A stretch of 64,000 nucleotides of DNA from JAFARZ01 sp035651595 (GCA_035651595.1 DASRFJ010000207.1:7445-71444), one strand, 5' to 3'; shown: positions 33,101-42,072, counted from the first letter of the stretch. The notes: generated by a model not told the origin, from the sequence alone. Translations and numbers: made by a program.

Positions 33101-36100
33101 CTGCCGCTACCCGGGTGGCGTCCGCAGCCCGGAGGATCTGTGGGCACTGGTCGACGAGGGCAAGGACGCCATCTCGGACTTCCCGGTGAATCGCGGCTGG
33201 GATCTGGCCGCGCTGTACGACCCGGAACCCGGCCGCGCCGGGCGCACCTACCTCACCCGCGGCGGATTCCTGCACGACGCGGACGAGTTCGACGCCGGCC
33301 TGTTCGGCATCAGCCCGCGCGAGGCCACCGCCATGGACCCGCAGCAGCGGGTGCTGCTCGAGACCTGCTGGGAGGCGGTCGAACGGGCCGCGCTGCCGCC
33401 GGACAGCCTGCGCGGCGAGCAGGTCGGCGTGTTCGTCGGCGCCACCGCGCAGGACTACGGGCCGCGGCTGCACGAACCGTGCGACGGTTTCGAGGGACAC
33501 CTGCTGACCGGCAGCACGCCCAGCGTCATCTCCGGCCGGATCGCCTACGCGCTCGGCCTGCGCGGCCCCGCCGTGACGATCGACACCGCGTGTTCGTCGT
33601 CGCTGGTGGCGCTGCACCTGGCCGGCCAGGCGCTGCGGGCCGGTGAGTGCCGGCTCGCGCTCGCCTGCGGCGTCACCGTGATGGCCGCGCCGGGCATGTT
33701 CGTCAACTTCAGCATGCAGCGCGCGCTCGCCAAGGACGGCCGCTGCAAGGCCTTCGCCGCCGCCGCGGACGGCACCGCCTGGGCCGAAGGCGCGGGCGTC
33801 GTCGTGCTGGAACGCTTGGCCGACGCACGGCGGCTCGGCCATCCCGTGCTGGCGCTGCTCCGGGGGAGCGCGGTGAATCAAGACGGCGCCAGCAACGGGC
33901 TCACCGCGCCGAACGGGAAGTCCCAGGAACTCGTCATCCGCGCGGCACTCGCCACCGCCGGGCTCGCGGCCCGTGACGTCGACGCGGTCGAGGCACACGG
34001 CACCGGCACCGCCCTCGGTGACCCGGTGGAAGCGGCCGCGCTCATCGCCACCTACGGCCAGCAGCGGGAACAGCCGCTGCTGGTGGGCTCGCTGAAGTCC
34101 AACATCGGCCACGCCCAGGCCGCCGCGGGGATCGGCGGCGTCATCAAGATGGTGTCCGCCATCGGCCACGGGATGCTGCCACGGACGCTGCACGTCGACA
34201 AGCCGTCGCCGCACGTGGACTGGTCCGCGGGTAAGGTGTCGCTGCTGACCGAGCCCCGGCCGTGGCCGGCCGTGGACCGGCCACGCCGCGCGGCGGTCTC
34301 CTCGCTCGGCATCAGCGGCACGAACGCGCACGTCATCCTCGAACAGGCACCCGAGACGCAGGCGCCAGCCGAGGTGCCCGCTGGCCCCGCCGGCCTTATC
34401 CCGTGGGTCCTGTCGGCGGCGACCCCGGAGGCGCTGCGCGCACAGGCCGGGAGCCTGCTCGGGTCCGCCGCCGCGCACGCGGCGGACTGCGCGGACGTCG
34501 GATACTCGCTCGGCACGACCCGGTCGCACCTGCGGCACCGTGCCGCGATCCTGGCCGCCGGGCGGGACGAGTTCCGCACCGCCCTCGCGGCGCTCGCCGC
34601 CGGCGAACCGGGGCCGGGCATCGTCGCGGGCACGGCGACCACCGGCACGACGGCGTTCATCTTCCCCGGCCAGGGCTCGCAGTGGCCGGGGATGGCACTG
34701 GAGCTGCTCGAGTCGTCCGCGGTCTTCCGCGACCGCATGACCGACTGCGCCGACGCGCTCGGGCCCTACACCGACTGGTCGCTGCGGGCGGTGCTGCGGG
34801 GCGAACCTGACGCGCCCCCGCTCTGCCGGGTCGACGTCGTGCAGCCGGTGCTGTTCGCCGTGATGATCTCGCTCGCGGCGGCATGGCAGGCCGTCGGCGT
34901 CATCCCCGATGCCGTCGCCGGCCACTCGCAGGGCGAGATCGCCGCGGCCTGCGTGGCCGGCGCCCTGTCCCTCGACGACGCCGCCAAGGTCGTGGCGCTG
35001 CGCAGCCGCGCGCTCGGCGACCTGGCGGGAACCGGGCTGATGGCCTCGGTGCCGCTGCCCGTCGCGGATGTCCGCGAGCTGCTCGCCCGCCGGGACGACG
35101 GGTTGGAAATAGCCTCGGTCAACGGCTCGCAGTCGACGACCGTCGCGGGCCGGCCCGATGCGGTGCGCGGCATCGTGGCCGAGCTTCGCGCGCGGGACGT
35201 CAACGCACGCGAGGTCGAGGTCGACTACGCCTCGCACTCCTCGCACGTCGAGGTTCTCCGGGAGACGCTGCTCCAGACGCTGGCCGGCATCGCGCCGCGC
35301 ACGTCCGGCATCCCGTTCTTCTCCACGGTCACCGGCGAGCCGATCGACACCGCCGGGCTCGACGCCGGCTACTGGTACCGCAACCTGCGCAGCACCGTCC
35401 AGCTCGAAGCCGTGACGCGGGCCCTGCTGGGCGCGGGACACCAGCGGCTCATCGAGGTCAGCCCGCATCCGATCCTGTCCGTCCCGATCACCGCCACCGT
35501 GGAGGACGCGAAGCAGACGGCGGCGGTCATCGGCACGCTGCGCCGGGACCAGGGCGGCCCCGGTCAGTTCCGCACCGCGGTGGCACAGGCCTACGTGGCC
35601 GGCGCCCCGGTGCGCTGGGCGGCCGTCTTCCCCGGCCGGCGGCGCGTGCCGCTGCCGGTCTACCCGTTCCAGCACCAGCACTTCTGGCTGCCGTCCTCGC
35701 CCGCCGCGGCGAACCAGTCACTGGCCATGGCCGGACTGGAGCCGGCCGCGCATCCGCTGCTCGGCGCCATGACCGAGCTGCCCGACGACGCGGGGCTGCT
35801 GTTCACCGGCCGGGTGTCGCTGGCGACCCATCCCTGGCTCGCCGGTCACCGGGTCCGCGGGGTCGCGGTCATGTCGGCGACGACCCTGCTGGACCTGGCC
35901 GTGTACGCGGGCGATCAGCTCGGCTGCGCACAGGTTGCCGAACTCACCATGCAGGCCCCCGTCGTCGTCCCGGAGCAGGGCTTCGTCCGGCTACGGGTCA
36001 TGACCGAGCCGGCCGGCGACGCGGGCCGCTGGTCGCTGACCATCTACTCGCGCCCGGAGGAGCCGGCGCGCCAGCCGTGGACCCGGCACGCGACCGGCAC

Positions 36101-39100
36101 GCTGGCGCCAGCAGAAGCAGAACAGGGCGCGGAAGCGATGGCCTGGCCACCGCGGGGCGCCGCACCCGTCGATCTCACCGGCGTCTACCCCGGGCTCGAA
36201 ACACGCGGGTACTGCTACGGACCGGGCTTCCAGGGGCTGCGGGCCGCCTGGCAGCGGGACGGCGAGGTGTTCGCCGAGGTCACGGTGCCGGCGCCGGAGC
36301 CGCGTGGCGAGGAGTTCGCGCTGCACCCGGTGCTGCTTGACAGCGCGCTGCACGCGCTGCTCGGGCTGCGGCCCGACGACGCAGCGGGGATCCAGCTGCC
36401 GTTCTGCTGGACGGGGGTGAGCGTGCACGCGGCGGGCGCGAGCGTGCTGCGGGTCCGGCTGAGCCCCGATGGCGCCGGCGGCGTTGCCATGACCGCCACC
36501 GGGACCGACGGCCAGCTGGTCGCGCGGGTCGGCGGCCTCGCGTTCCGCCCGGTGGGGCGCGGCGCGCTGACCGGACCGGGCAGCTCACTGCTGCGCCTGG
36601 AATGGCGCGAGATCAAGGTTCCCGGCGGGCCATCGCCAGGTCGTTATGCCATCATCGGATCAGCGGTCGGCGACGGTGCGCTGCCAGGCTCGCGGTACCC
36701 CGACCTAGCCTCGCTCGGCCGCGCGCTGGACGGCGGCGCCGAGCCGCCGGACCTGGTGTTCGCGACGTGCGAGCCGCCGCGGGACCTGGCCGACGTCCCG
36801 GCGGCCATCCAGCTGACCGCCCGGCGCACGCTCGAACTGGTCCGCTCCTGGCTCGCCGACGAGCGGTTCGGGCCGGCGCGGCTGGTCGTGCTCACCCGCG
36901 GCGCCGTCGATGCCCGGGGCGTCGAGACCCTGACCCAGGCGCCGGCCTGGGGTCTGGTGCGGTCCGCGCAGTCGGAGAACCCCGGCCGGTTCGTGCTGGC
37001 GGACGTCGGGCCGGGAGATGTCGGCGCGCTGCCCGCGGCGGCCGCGTCGGGCGAACCGCAGATCGCGCTGCGCGACGGCCGGGTCCTCGTGCCGCGGCTG
37101 CGCGAGCACTCCGCGGGCGGCCGGCTCGTTCCGCCCGCCGGTGCCGCGGCGTGGCGGCTTGATCCCGGCGGCGCGGGCACCGTGGACACGCTCGCCCTGG
37201 TGCCGTGCCCGCGGGCCACCGCGCCGCTGCGGGCCGGCCAGGTCCGGATCGCGGTCCACGCCGCGGGACTCAACTTCCGCGACGTCGCCATCACCCTGGG
37301 CCTGCTGCCGTCCGGGCAGCCGATCGGCATCGAGGGTGCCGGCGTGGTCACCGAGGTCGGCCCCGGGGTGCCCGGGCTGGCGCCGGGCGACCGGGTGATG
37401 GGCCTGTTCGACTGGGCGTTCGGCCCGGTCGCGGTCGCCGGTCACCGGACGCTCGCCCGCATCCCCGACGGCTGGTCGTTCGCCGAGGCCGCGGCCGTTC
37501 CGGTGACGTTCATCACCGCCTACCAGTGCCTGGCGGAGATCGCCCGGCTGCGGCCGGGGGAGACCGTCGTCGTGCACGCCGGCACGGGCGGCGTCGGATT
37601 CGCGGCCATCCAGGTGGCCAGGTACCTCGGCGCGGAGGTCTTCGCCACGGCGAGCCCGGGCAAGCAGCATGTGCTGCGGGCGATGGGCCTCGACGACGCG
37701 CACATCGCGTCCTCCCGCTCGCTCGAGTTCGCCACCCGCTTCCGCGCGGCGACCGGCGGCCGCGGCGTGGACGCGGTGCTGAACGCGCTGGCCGGGGAGT
37801 TCACCGACGCCTCGCTTGGCTTGCTGGCCCCCGGCGGCCGCTTCGTGGAAATGGGCATGACGGACGTCCGCGACCCCGGTGAGTCGTATCACCTGTACAA
37901 CCTCCGGGCGGAGCCGCCCGCCGAGGCTGGCCGGGTGCTGCGGCGCGTGCTCGAGCTGTTCGACCGCGGCGTCTTCCGGCATCCGCCGCTGACCAGCTAC
38001 GACGTGCGCGCCGCGCGGGAGGCGTTCACGACGATGAGCCACGCGCGGCACACCGGCAAGATCGTGCTGACCGTGCCGCGCCCGCTGGACCCGGACGGCA
38101 CCGTGTTCATCACGGGCGGCACCGGGACGCTGGCCGGACTGCTGGCCCGGCACCTGGTCACCGCGCACGGCATCCGCCATGTCGTGCTGGCCGGCCGGCG
38201 CGGCGCTGCCGCGAGCGGCGTGGTCGACGACCTGGCCGCGCTCGGCGCCCAGGTCGACGTGGTGGCCTGCGACGTGGCCGACCGGGAGTCGCTGCGGCGG
38301 GCGCTGGCCGGCATCGGCGCCCGCCACCCGCTGACCGCGGTCGTGCACGCCGCGGGGACGCTCGACGACGCGCTCGTGCCCGCGCTCACCCCGGACCGGC
38401 TGGCCGGCGTGCTCCGGCCGAAGTCCGACGGGGCCTGGCACCTGCACGAGCTCACCACGCACCTCGATATCGCGGCCTTCGTGCTGTTCTCCTCGGTCAT
38501 CGGCGTGCTCGGCGAGGCCGGGCAGGCCAACTACGCCGCCGCGAACACCGTGCTCGACGCCGTGGCGCGGCACCGCGCCGGCCGCGGGCTGCCGGCCACG
38601 TCGCTCGACTGGGGCATCTGGGCCGAACGCAGCGGGATGACCGGTCACCTGGCCGACGCCGACCTCGCCCGGCTGCGGCGCGGCGGCATGGCCCCGCTGC
38701 CGGCCGGCGACGCGCTGCGCCTGTTCGACGCGGCACTCGGCGCGGCGGATCCGGTGCTGGTCCCGGTGCGCCTGGACCGAGCCGCGCTGGCGGCGCGGGA
38801 CGACGTGCCGCCGCTGCTGCGCGACCTGGTGCCGCACGCGGCACGGCCGGCGCGGCCCGCCGGGGTCAGGAACGTGCCCGAATCCAACGGCAACGGGCAT
38901 GCCGCGCCGGAGCCCGCGGGCAACGGCCTCGTCGGCCTGCCGGCGGCCGAACGCGACGAGGTCCTGCTGAAGCTCGTCTGTGCCGAAGCCGCCACCGTGC
39001 TCGGCCTGGCCGCGACGACGCTGACACCCGGCCGGGCCTTCCGGGAACTCGGGCTCGACTCGCTGACCGGGCTCGAGCTGCGCAACCGGCTGAGCACCTC

Positions 39101-39200
39101 GACCGGGCTCCGGCTGCGCGCGAGCGTGACGGCCGACTATCCGACGCCGTCGGCGCTGGCCGCCTTCCTTGGCGGCGAGCTCTCGGCTGAGAAAACGTAG
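30099..39200 (+). CDS. Two-module type I PKS: KSQ-AT-ACP-KS-AT-DH-ER-KR-ACP (starter unit synthase)
   Basis: 3033 residues. Loading module: KSQ (1-425; Gln173 in VDTGQSSSLVAVH), AT (about 525-830; GHSVGE Ser620, HAFH, malonyl type), ACP (about 900-970; GFDS). Extension module: KS (about 990-1415; DTACSSS), AT (about 1515-1830; GHSQGE, YASH, methylmalonyl type), DH (about 1885-2160; HPWLAGHRVRG and LLDSALHALLG; the usual Pro of HxxxGxxxxP is Ser), ER (about 2350-2660; HAGTGGVGFAAIQVA), KR (about 2670-2850; LDD motif, B-type; SSV...YAAAN), ACP (about 2955-3025; GLDSLTG). There is no thioesterase or docking region. Predicted product: decarboxylated malonyl extended once with methylmalonyl and fully reduced, that is 2-methylbutyryl-ACP. 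Handing over to the type II system would parallel hedamycin. Confidence 0.95.
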   Translation: MGNRDAIAIVGLACRFPAAPSPAAFWRLLRDGTDAVTDAPPHRRADNCLYHPGEQQSPAHRGGFLDRIDEFDAAFFGISPREAQDMDPQQRLMLELIWEVTEDARVAPDSLRESRTGVFVGAMADDYAALVHQRALESVTGHTMTGLQRGFIANRVSYTLGLRGPSLTVDTGQSSSLVAVHLACASLRRGECSVAVAGGVHLNIAAHGTMAAVKLGVLSPDGICAALDERAAGIVRGEGAGAVLLKPLSRALADGDRIYCVIRGSAVNNDGDTAANLTASGEPAQREVLREAYRDAGVQPSAVQYVELHGTGTKTGDPVEVAALAATCGTGRTLGAPLLVGSVKTNIGHLEGAAGVAGLIKTALCLAHRELVPSLHFRTPHKRIPLAELRIRMQQETRPWPDGDEQALAGVSSFGMGGTNCHVVLAGLADSVAPGNAEPGNVPLPWVISGRSDEALRAQAAQLLDHTDRDVNDVAYSLATTRTTFEHRAAVLAGDPAALRAGLRAVADGQPAANVLRGTGTPGRLAFLFPGQGFQRAGMGRRLAGAFPAFAAAFDAACAEFRDHLDRPLQEVVWAAEGTDTAALLDQTRYTQPALFATEVALYRLMESFGLHPDVVLGHSVGEFAAAHAAGVLSLADAATLVAARGELMQALPPGGVMIAVQAAADEVMPLLAGHQDRVAIAAINGPATVVISGEASAAEQVAAEITAKGRKTRRLKVSHAFHSPLMEPVLAELRAVAGGLTFGRPHRVEFISTVTGRPATLAELRRPGYWAEHARNPVRFADAVAALDAGGTRLCLETGPGNGLAAMGKVALAGNGPAGAAGPAGTVFLTSMHGKDEVAALTAAVAALHVRGVRADWRALAGPGLRRVDLPTYPFQRRRHWLGSAPAVYTERQSVPVAGDLRGLVRQVVAAVLGHDDPARIEITRTFKDLGFDSAMTTELAARLGDALGRQLEPSLIYNCPEPLALIEHLGDQGQPERPALATALAAAGAGEPIAIIAMSCRYPGGVRSPEDLWALVDEGKDAISDFPVNRGWDLAALYDPEPGRAGRTYLTRGGFLHDADEFDAGLFGISPREATAMDPQQRVLLETCWEAVERAALPPDSLRGEQVGVFVGATAQDYGPRLHEPCDGFEGHLLTGSTPSVISGRIAYALGLRGPAVTIDTACSSSLVALHLAGQALRAGECRLALACGVTVMAAPGMFVNFSMQRALAKDGRCKAFAAAADGTAWAEGAGVVVLERLADARRLGHPVLALLRGSAVNQDGASNGLTAPNGKSQELVIRAALATAGLAARDVDAVEAHGTGTALGDPVEAAALIATYGQQREQPLLVGSLKSNIGHAQAAAGIGGVIKMVSAIGHGMLPRTLHVDKPSPHVDWSAGKVSLLTEPRPWPAVDRPRRAAVSSLGISGTNAHVILEQAPETQAPAEVPAGPAGLIPWVLSAATPEALRAQAGSLLGSAAAHAADCADVGYSLGTTRSHLRHRAAILAAGRDEFRTALAALAAGEPGPGIVAGTATTGTTAFIFPGQGSQWPGMALELLESSAVFRDRMTDCADALGPYTDWSLRAVLRGEPDAPPLCRVDVVQPVLFAVMISLAAAWQAVGVIPDAVAGHSQGEIAAACVAGALSLDDAAKVVALRSRALGDLAGTGLMASVPLPVADVRELLARRDDGLEIASVNGSQSTTVAGRPDAVRGIVAELRARDVNAREVEVDYASHSSHVEVLRETLLQTLAGIAPRTSGIPFFSTVTGEPIDTAGLDAGYWYRNLRSTVQLEAVTRALLGAGHQRLIEVSPHPILSVPITATVEDAKQTAAVIGTLRRDQGGPGQFRTAVAQAYVAGAPVRWAAVFPGRRRVPLPVYPFQHQHFWLPSSPAAANQSLAMAGLEPAAHPLLGAMTELPDDAGLLFTGRVSLATHPWLAGHRVRGVAVMSATTLLDLAVYAGDQLGCAQVAELTMQAPVVVPEQGFVRLRVMTEPAGDAGRWSLTIYSRPEEPARQPWTRHATGTLAPAEAEQGAEAMAWPPRGAAPVDLTGVYPGLETRGYCYGPGFQGLRAAWQRDGEVFAEVTVPAPEPRGEEFALHPVLLDSALHALLGLRPDDAAGIQLPFCWTGVSVHAAGASVLRVRLSPDGAGGVAMTATGTDGQLVARVGGLAFRPVGRGALTGPGSSLLRLEWREIKVPGGPSPGRYAIIGSAVGDGALPGSRYPDLASLGRALDGGAEPPDLVFATCEPPRDLADVPAAIQLTARRTLELVRSWLADERFGPARLVVLTRGAVDARGVETLTQAPAWGLVRSAQSENPGRFVLADVGPGDVGALPAAAASGEPQIALRDGRVLVPRLREHSAGGRLVPPAGAAAWRLDPGGAGTVDTLALVPCPRATAPLRAGQVRIAVHAAGLNFRDVAITLGLLPSGQPIGIEGAGVVTEVGPGVPGLAPGDRVMGLFDWAFGPVAVAGHRTLARIPDGWSFAEAAAVPVTFITAYQCLAEIARLRPGETVVVHAGTGGVGFAAIQVARYLGAEVFATASPGKQHVLRAMGLDDAHIASSRSLEFATRFRAATGGRGVDAVLNALAGEFTDASLGLLAPGGRFVEMGMTDVRDPGESYHLYNLRAEPPAEAGRVLRRVLELFDRGVFRHPPLTSYDVRAAREAFTTMSHARHTGKIVLTVPRPLDPDGTVFITGGTGTLAGLLARHLVTAHGIRHVVLAGRRGAAASGVVDDLAALGAQVDVVACDVADRESLRRALAGIGARHPLTAVVHAAGTLDDALVPALTPDRLAGVLRPKSDGAWHLHELTTHLDIAAFVLFSSVIGVLGEAGQANYAAANTVLDAVARHRAGRGLPATSLDWGIWAERSGMTGHLADADLARLRRGGMAPLPAGDALRLFDAALGAADPVLVPVRLDRAALAARDDVPPLLRDLVPHAARPARPAGVRNVPESNGNGHAAPEPAGNGLVGLPAAERDEVLLKLVCAEAATVLGLAATTLTPGRAFRELGLDSLTGLELRNRLSTSTGLRLRASVTADYPTPSALAAFLGGELSAEKT

Positions 39201-39209
39201 GAGGACTCA

Positions 39210-39989
39210 ATGGAAAACCGGAAAACCGCTCTCGTCACGGGGGCGACAAGCGGGATAGGCCACGCCGTTGCCAGGCTGCTCGGCGGCCAGGGGCACTCCG
39301 TCTACATCTGCGCCAGGAACGCCGAGAACGTGACGGCCACCGTGAAGGAGCTGCGGAACGAGGGCCTCGACGTCGCCGGGACAACCTGCGACGTGCGGTC
39401 GGCGGACGACGTGCGGGCCCTCGTGGCCGCCGCGGTCGACTCGTTCGGCCCGGTCGGCATCCTGGTGAACAACGCCGGCCGCAGCGGCGGCGGCATCACC
39501 GCCGATATCGACGACGACCTGTGGTACGACGTCATCGAGACGAACCTCAACAGCGTGTTCCGGGTCACCCGCGAGGTACTCGCGCACGGCGGGATGCGCG
39601 ACAGCGGCTGGGGCCGCATCGTCAGCATCGCGTCCACCGCGGGGAAGCAGGGCGTCGTGTTCGGCGCGCCGTACTCGGCGTCCAAGCACGGCGTCGTCGG
39701 GTTCACCAAGGCCCTGGGGCTCGAGCTGGCGAAGACGGGCATCACGGTCAACGCGGTCTGCCCGGGATACGTGGAGACGCCGCTGGCCCAGCGGGTCCGG
39801 CAGGGCTACGCGGCGCACTGGGGCGTCTCGGAAGCGGACGTGCTCAGCACGTTCTCCGGCAAGATCCCGCTCGGCCGCTACGGCACGCCCGACGAGGTGG
39901 CGGCGCTGGTCGGCTACCTGGCCGGCGACGCCGCCGCCGCGGTGACCGCGCAGGCGATGAACGTCTGCGGTGGGCTCGGCAACTTCTGA
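39210..39989 (+). CDS. Type II PKS C-9-type ketoreductase (ActIII-like SDR)
   Basis: A 259-residue short-chain dehydrogenase: NADPH motif TGATSGIGHAVA, NNAGRSGGG, catalytic SIASTAG, YSASKHG (Tyr, Lys) and the substrate region VCPGYVETPLAQRVR characteristic of ActIII-like C-9 ketoreductases. It reduces one carbonyl of the nascent poly-beta-ketone and so guides first-ring folding. Its presence with a didomain aromatase/cyclase points to a reduced, angucycline- or anthracycline-type core rather than an unreduced pentangular one. AGGAGG ribosome binding site, 9 nt after the PKS stop. Confidence 0.95.
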   Translation: MENRKTALVTGATSGIGHAVARLLGGQGHSVYICARNAENVTATVKELRNEGLDVAGTTCDVRSADDVRALVAAAVDSFGPVGILVNNAGRSGGGITADIDDDLWYDVIETNLNSVFRVTREVLAHGGMRDSGWGRIVSIASTAGKQGVVFGAPYSASKHGVVGFTKALGLELAKTGITVNAVCPGYVETPLAQRVRQGYAAHWGVSEADVLSTFSGKIPLGRYGTPDEVAALVGYLAGDAAAAVTAQAMNVCGGLGNF

Positions 39990-40010
39990 CTACCAGAAAG
40001 GAATGCGAAA

Positions 40011-40268
40011 ATGGCACACCTGACCCTCGAGGACCTGAAGGCGACGCTGCGGGCGGCCGCGGGCGAGGACGACTCCATCGACCTCGACGGCGACATCCTG
40101 GACACCGAGTTCGGCGAGCTTGGCTACGACTCGCTCGCGATCCTGGAGACCGCGAGCCTGATCGGCCGCCGCTTCGGCGTGCAGCTGCCCGAAGACGAGG
40201 TCGGTGAGCTGCAGACCCCGCGTCAGCTCATCGACTTCGTGAACGCCACCCTCTCCGCGAAAGTCTGA
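40011..40268 (+). CDS. Type II PKS acyl carrier protein
   Basis: An 85-residue ACP with the phosphopantetheine attachment Ser41 in GELGYDSLAILE. The acidic helix II and C-terminal LPEDEVGELQTPRQLIDFVN are typical of aromatic-PKS carriers. It completes the minimal PKS with the KSalpha/CLF pair located 31 kb to the left, an unusual separation since the three are normally adjacent. It follows the ketoreductase after 21 nt with a good AAAGGAA site and is the last gene of the AT-PKS-KR-ACP operon. Confidence 0.96.
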   Translation: MAHLTLEDLKATLRAAAGEDDSIDLDGDILDTEFGELGYDSLAILETASLIGRRFGVQLPEDEVGELQTPRQLIDFVNATLSAKV

Positions 40269-40757
40269 GCACCACGCCATGCGGCCCTGTCGCACGCCAC
40301 CCACCCGCCTCCGCGCGCCCCCGCCAACCGCGCATGGCCGGCCTCCCGCCCCCCGCACGCCCCCCGCGCGCCGGCCGCCCGCCATATCCGGATTTATCCG
40401 GTATGGCGTGACGCTTCGCGGTAATCCTGAGGTCGGATAGCGATCCCAAAAATTATTGCGGACAGTTACCCCCCCAAACTGGGTAGGTAAGTGTCCGCAA
40501 TAATTCCGGGCGCCTGGCGGTCACCCGGAAATGCAGGGATAAATCCGTTTTGTGTGGCGCCCACCACCCGGCCACCCACGCGCCGGCCCCGGTCCCCGGC
40601 CGCGGGTCCGCGCCGCCAGCCGGCCGCCACCCCGTAAATGGCTGGTTCAACTGATGCCGCGCCGCGGTTGAACGGTGTTCACCTGGCGGTGACGACAATA
40701 CGCGGGCAATCTATTACGGTTCAGTGCAATTGATGCGTGAAATGAAGGAGAGAATCC
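40269..40757. other. Intergenic region between the PKS operon and halogenase 2
   Basis: The 489-bp gap holds no convincing gene. It contains the palindromic TTGCGGACA element at 40451-40505. Closer to the halogenase lies an inverted pair GGTTCAAC (40644) and GTTGAAC within CGGTTGAAC (40665-40673), possibly an operator, and AT-richer DNA (40690-40757) suited to a promoter. Confidence 0.5.
40451..40505. repeat. Palindromic TTGCGGACA element, copy 2 (55 bp)
   Basis: The arms AATTATTGCGGACAGTTACC (40451-40470) and its inverted copy (40486-40505) differ at one position (G/C) around a 15-bp centre. The sequence matches the ends of the elements at 19648, 27627 and 52005. Confidence 0.88.
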
Positions 40758-42062
40758 ATGACAGACGCTCACCGTGGCGAATACGACGCCATTGTGATCG
40801 GCGGGGGACCGGCTGGTTCCGCCTACGCGATGACGCTGGCGCGCGGCGGTCACACCGTGCTTGTCCTGGAACGGGAGGAGTTCCCGCGGTTCCACATCGG
40901 GGAGAGCTTCCTGCCGCATACCGCGGAGATGCTGCACCAGCTCGGCCTGCTCGAGCGGGTCTACGCGGGCGGATTCGCGACGAAGTTCGCGCTCGAACTG
41001 TGCGGCGGCGACAAGTGGTCGCGGCGGGTGGCCATGGCCGACGCCGGAGCGCCGTACCGGACCCAGGCGCCGTCGGTCGAGCGCGCTCACTTCGACAAGA
41101 TCCTGCTCGAGGCGGCGTCCGACGAGCCGAACGCCACGGTCCTGACCCAGGCCCGGGTGACCGACCTGATCTTCTCCGGCGAGCGGCTGGCTGGCGTCCG
41201 GTATCTGCATAACGACGAATCTTGCACCGCCACGGCCACGTTCGTCGTCGACGCCAGCGGACGGGCCGGGGTGGTGGCCAGGGCACTCAAGCTCAGGAAG
41301 ACCGACGGGCATTTCAAGATGGCGGCGATCTTCAAGCACTTCGCCGGCCTCGACGAGCGGAACAACCCGGGCGTGCCCGGCGACACCCAGATCGGCGTGG
41401 CGGATATCGGCTGGGTCTGGGCGATCCCGGTCCGCCCGGACGCGATCAGCGTCGGGGTGGTCGTCCCTGTCGACATGATGCGGAAGTCGCGTCCGGAGGA
41501 CCTGTTCGAGGCCTATCTCGCCAAGCAGCCCCGCATCCAGCAGCGGCTCACCGGGACCGAGCCGCTCAGGCCGCTGGCCGGCGAGCAGAACTTCGAGTAC
41601 CACGCGGAGAAGCTGGCCGGGCCCGGCTACTTCATCGTGGGGGACGCGGGCTGCTTCACCGACCCGGTGTTCTCCTCCGGGGTCTACCTCGGCCTGGTCA
41701 CCGGCCGGCGGGCCGCCGAAGAGTCCCTCGCCTGCCTGCGCGGGGAGGCTGCCGAGGCGAACGCGACGCAGCGGTACGACCGTTTCTTCAAGACCGGGTA
41801 CGAAACGTATTTCCGGCTCATCAGCGCGCACTACGACTCGCGGCGGCCGGTGCAGGGCCAGTACCTGCGGCACCTGTTCAGCGAGGTGGATGCCGAAACC
41901 AAATACCAGGTGCTCGCGCTCGGCGGAGATTTCTTCACCCAGAACAATCCGTGTGTGAACCGTCTGCGAGCGGAGAAGGAATGGGCGCTATTCGGCGATT
42001 TCGAGCCGCTTTACGGATGCCCGGTGTACGGCGAGCGGCCGGCCAGTCTGCTCGCGGCCTGA
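40758..42062 (+). CDS. Flavin-dependent halogenase 2
   Basis: A 434-residue FAD halogenase closely related to halogenase 1: VIGGGPAGSAYAMTLARGG, FPRFHIGESFLPHTAEML, GWVWAIPVR (WxWxIP), catalytic-region Lys in AGGFATKFALEL and GDAGCFTDPVFSSG. It is shorter by about 20 residues near the C-terminus. Two paralogues with intact motifs suggest two chlorination sites or two substrates. AAGGAG ribosome binding site. It is followed after 10 nt by the gamma-glutamyl hydrolase, so the pair is probably one transcript. Confidence 0.93.
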   Translation: MTDAHRGEYDAIVIGGGPAGSAYAMTLARGGHTVLVLEREEFPRFHIGESFLPHTAEMLHQLGLLERVYAGGFATKFALELCGGDKWSRRVAMADAGAPYRTQAPSVERAHFDKILLEAASDEPNATVLTQARVTDLIFSGERLAGVRYLHNDESCTATATFVVDASGRAGVVARALKLRKTDGHFKMAAIFKHFAGLDERNNPGVPGDTQIGVADIGWVWAIPVRPDAISVGVVVPVDMMRKSRPEDLFEAYLAKQPRIQQRLTGTEPLRPLAGEQNFEYHAEKLAGPGYFIVGDAGCFTDPVFSSGVYLGLVTGRRAAEESLACLRGEAAEANATQRYDRFFKTGYETYFRLISAHYDSRRPVQGQYLRHLFSEVDAETKYQVLALGGDFFTQNNPCVNRLRAEKEWALFGDFEPLYGCPVYGERPASLLAA

Positions 42063-42072
42063 CGGGAGCACC

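Noticed and set aside
30840..35681. Very long open frame (about 1600 codons) on the minus strand inside the PKS gene
   Set aside because: It mirrors the codon structure of the PKS on the other strand, has low-complexity Arg/Gly/His-rich translation and no recognisable domain. High-GC coding DNA commonly leaves such frames open.
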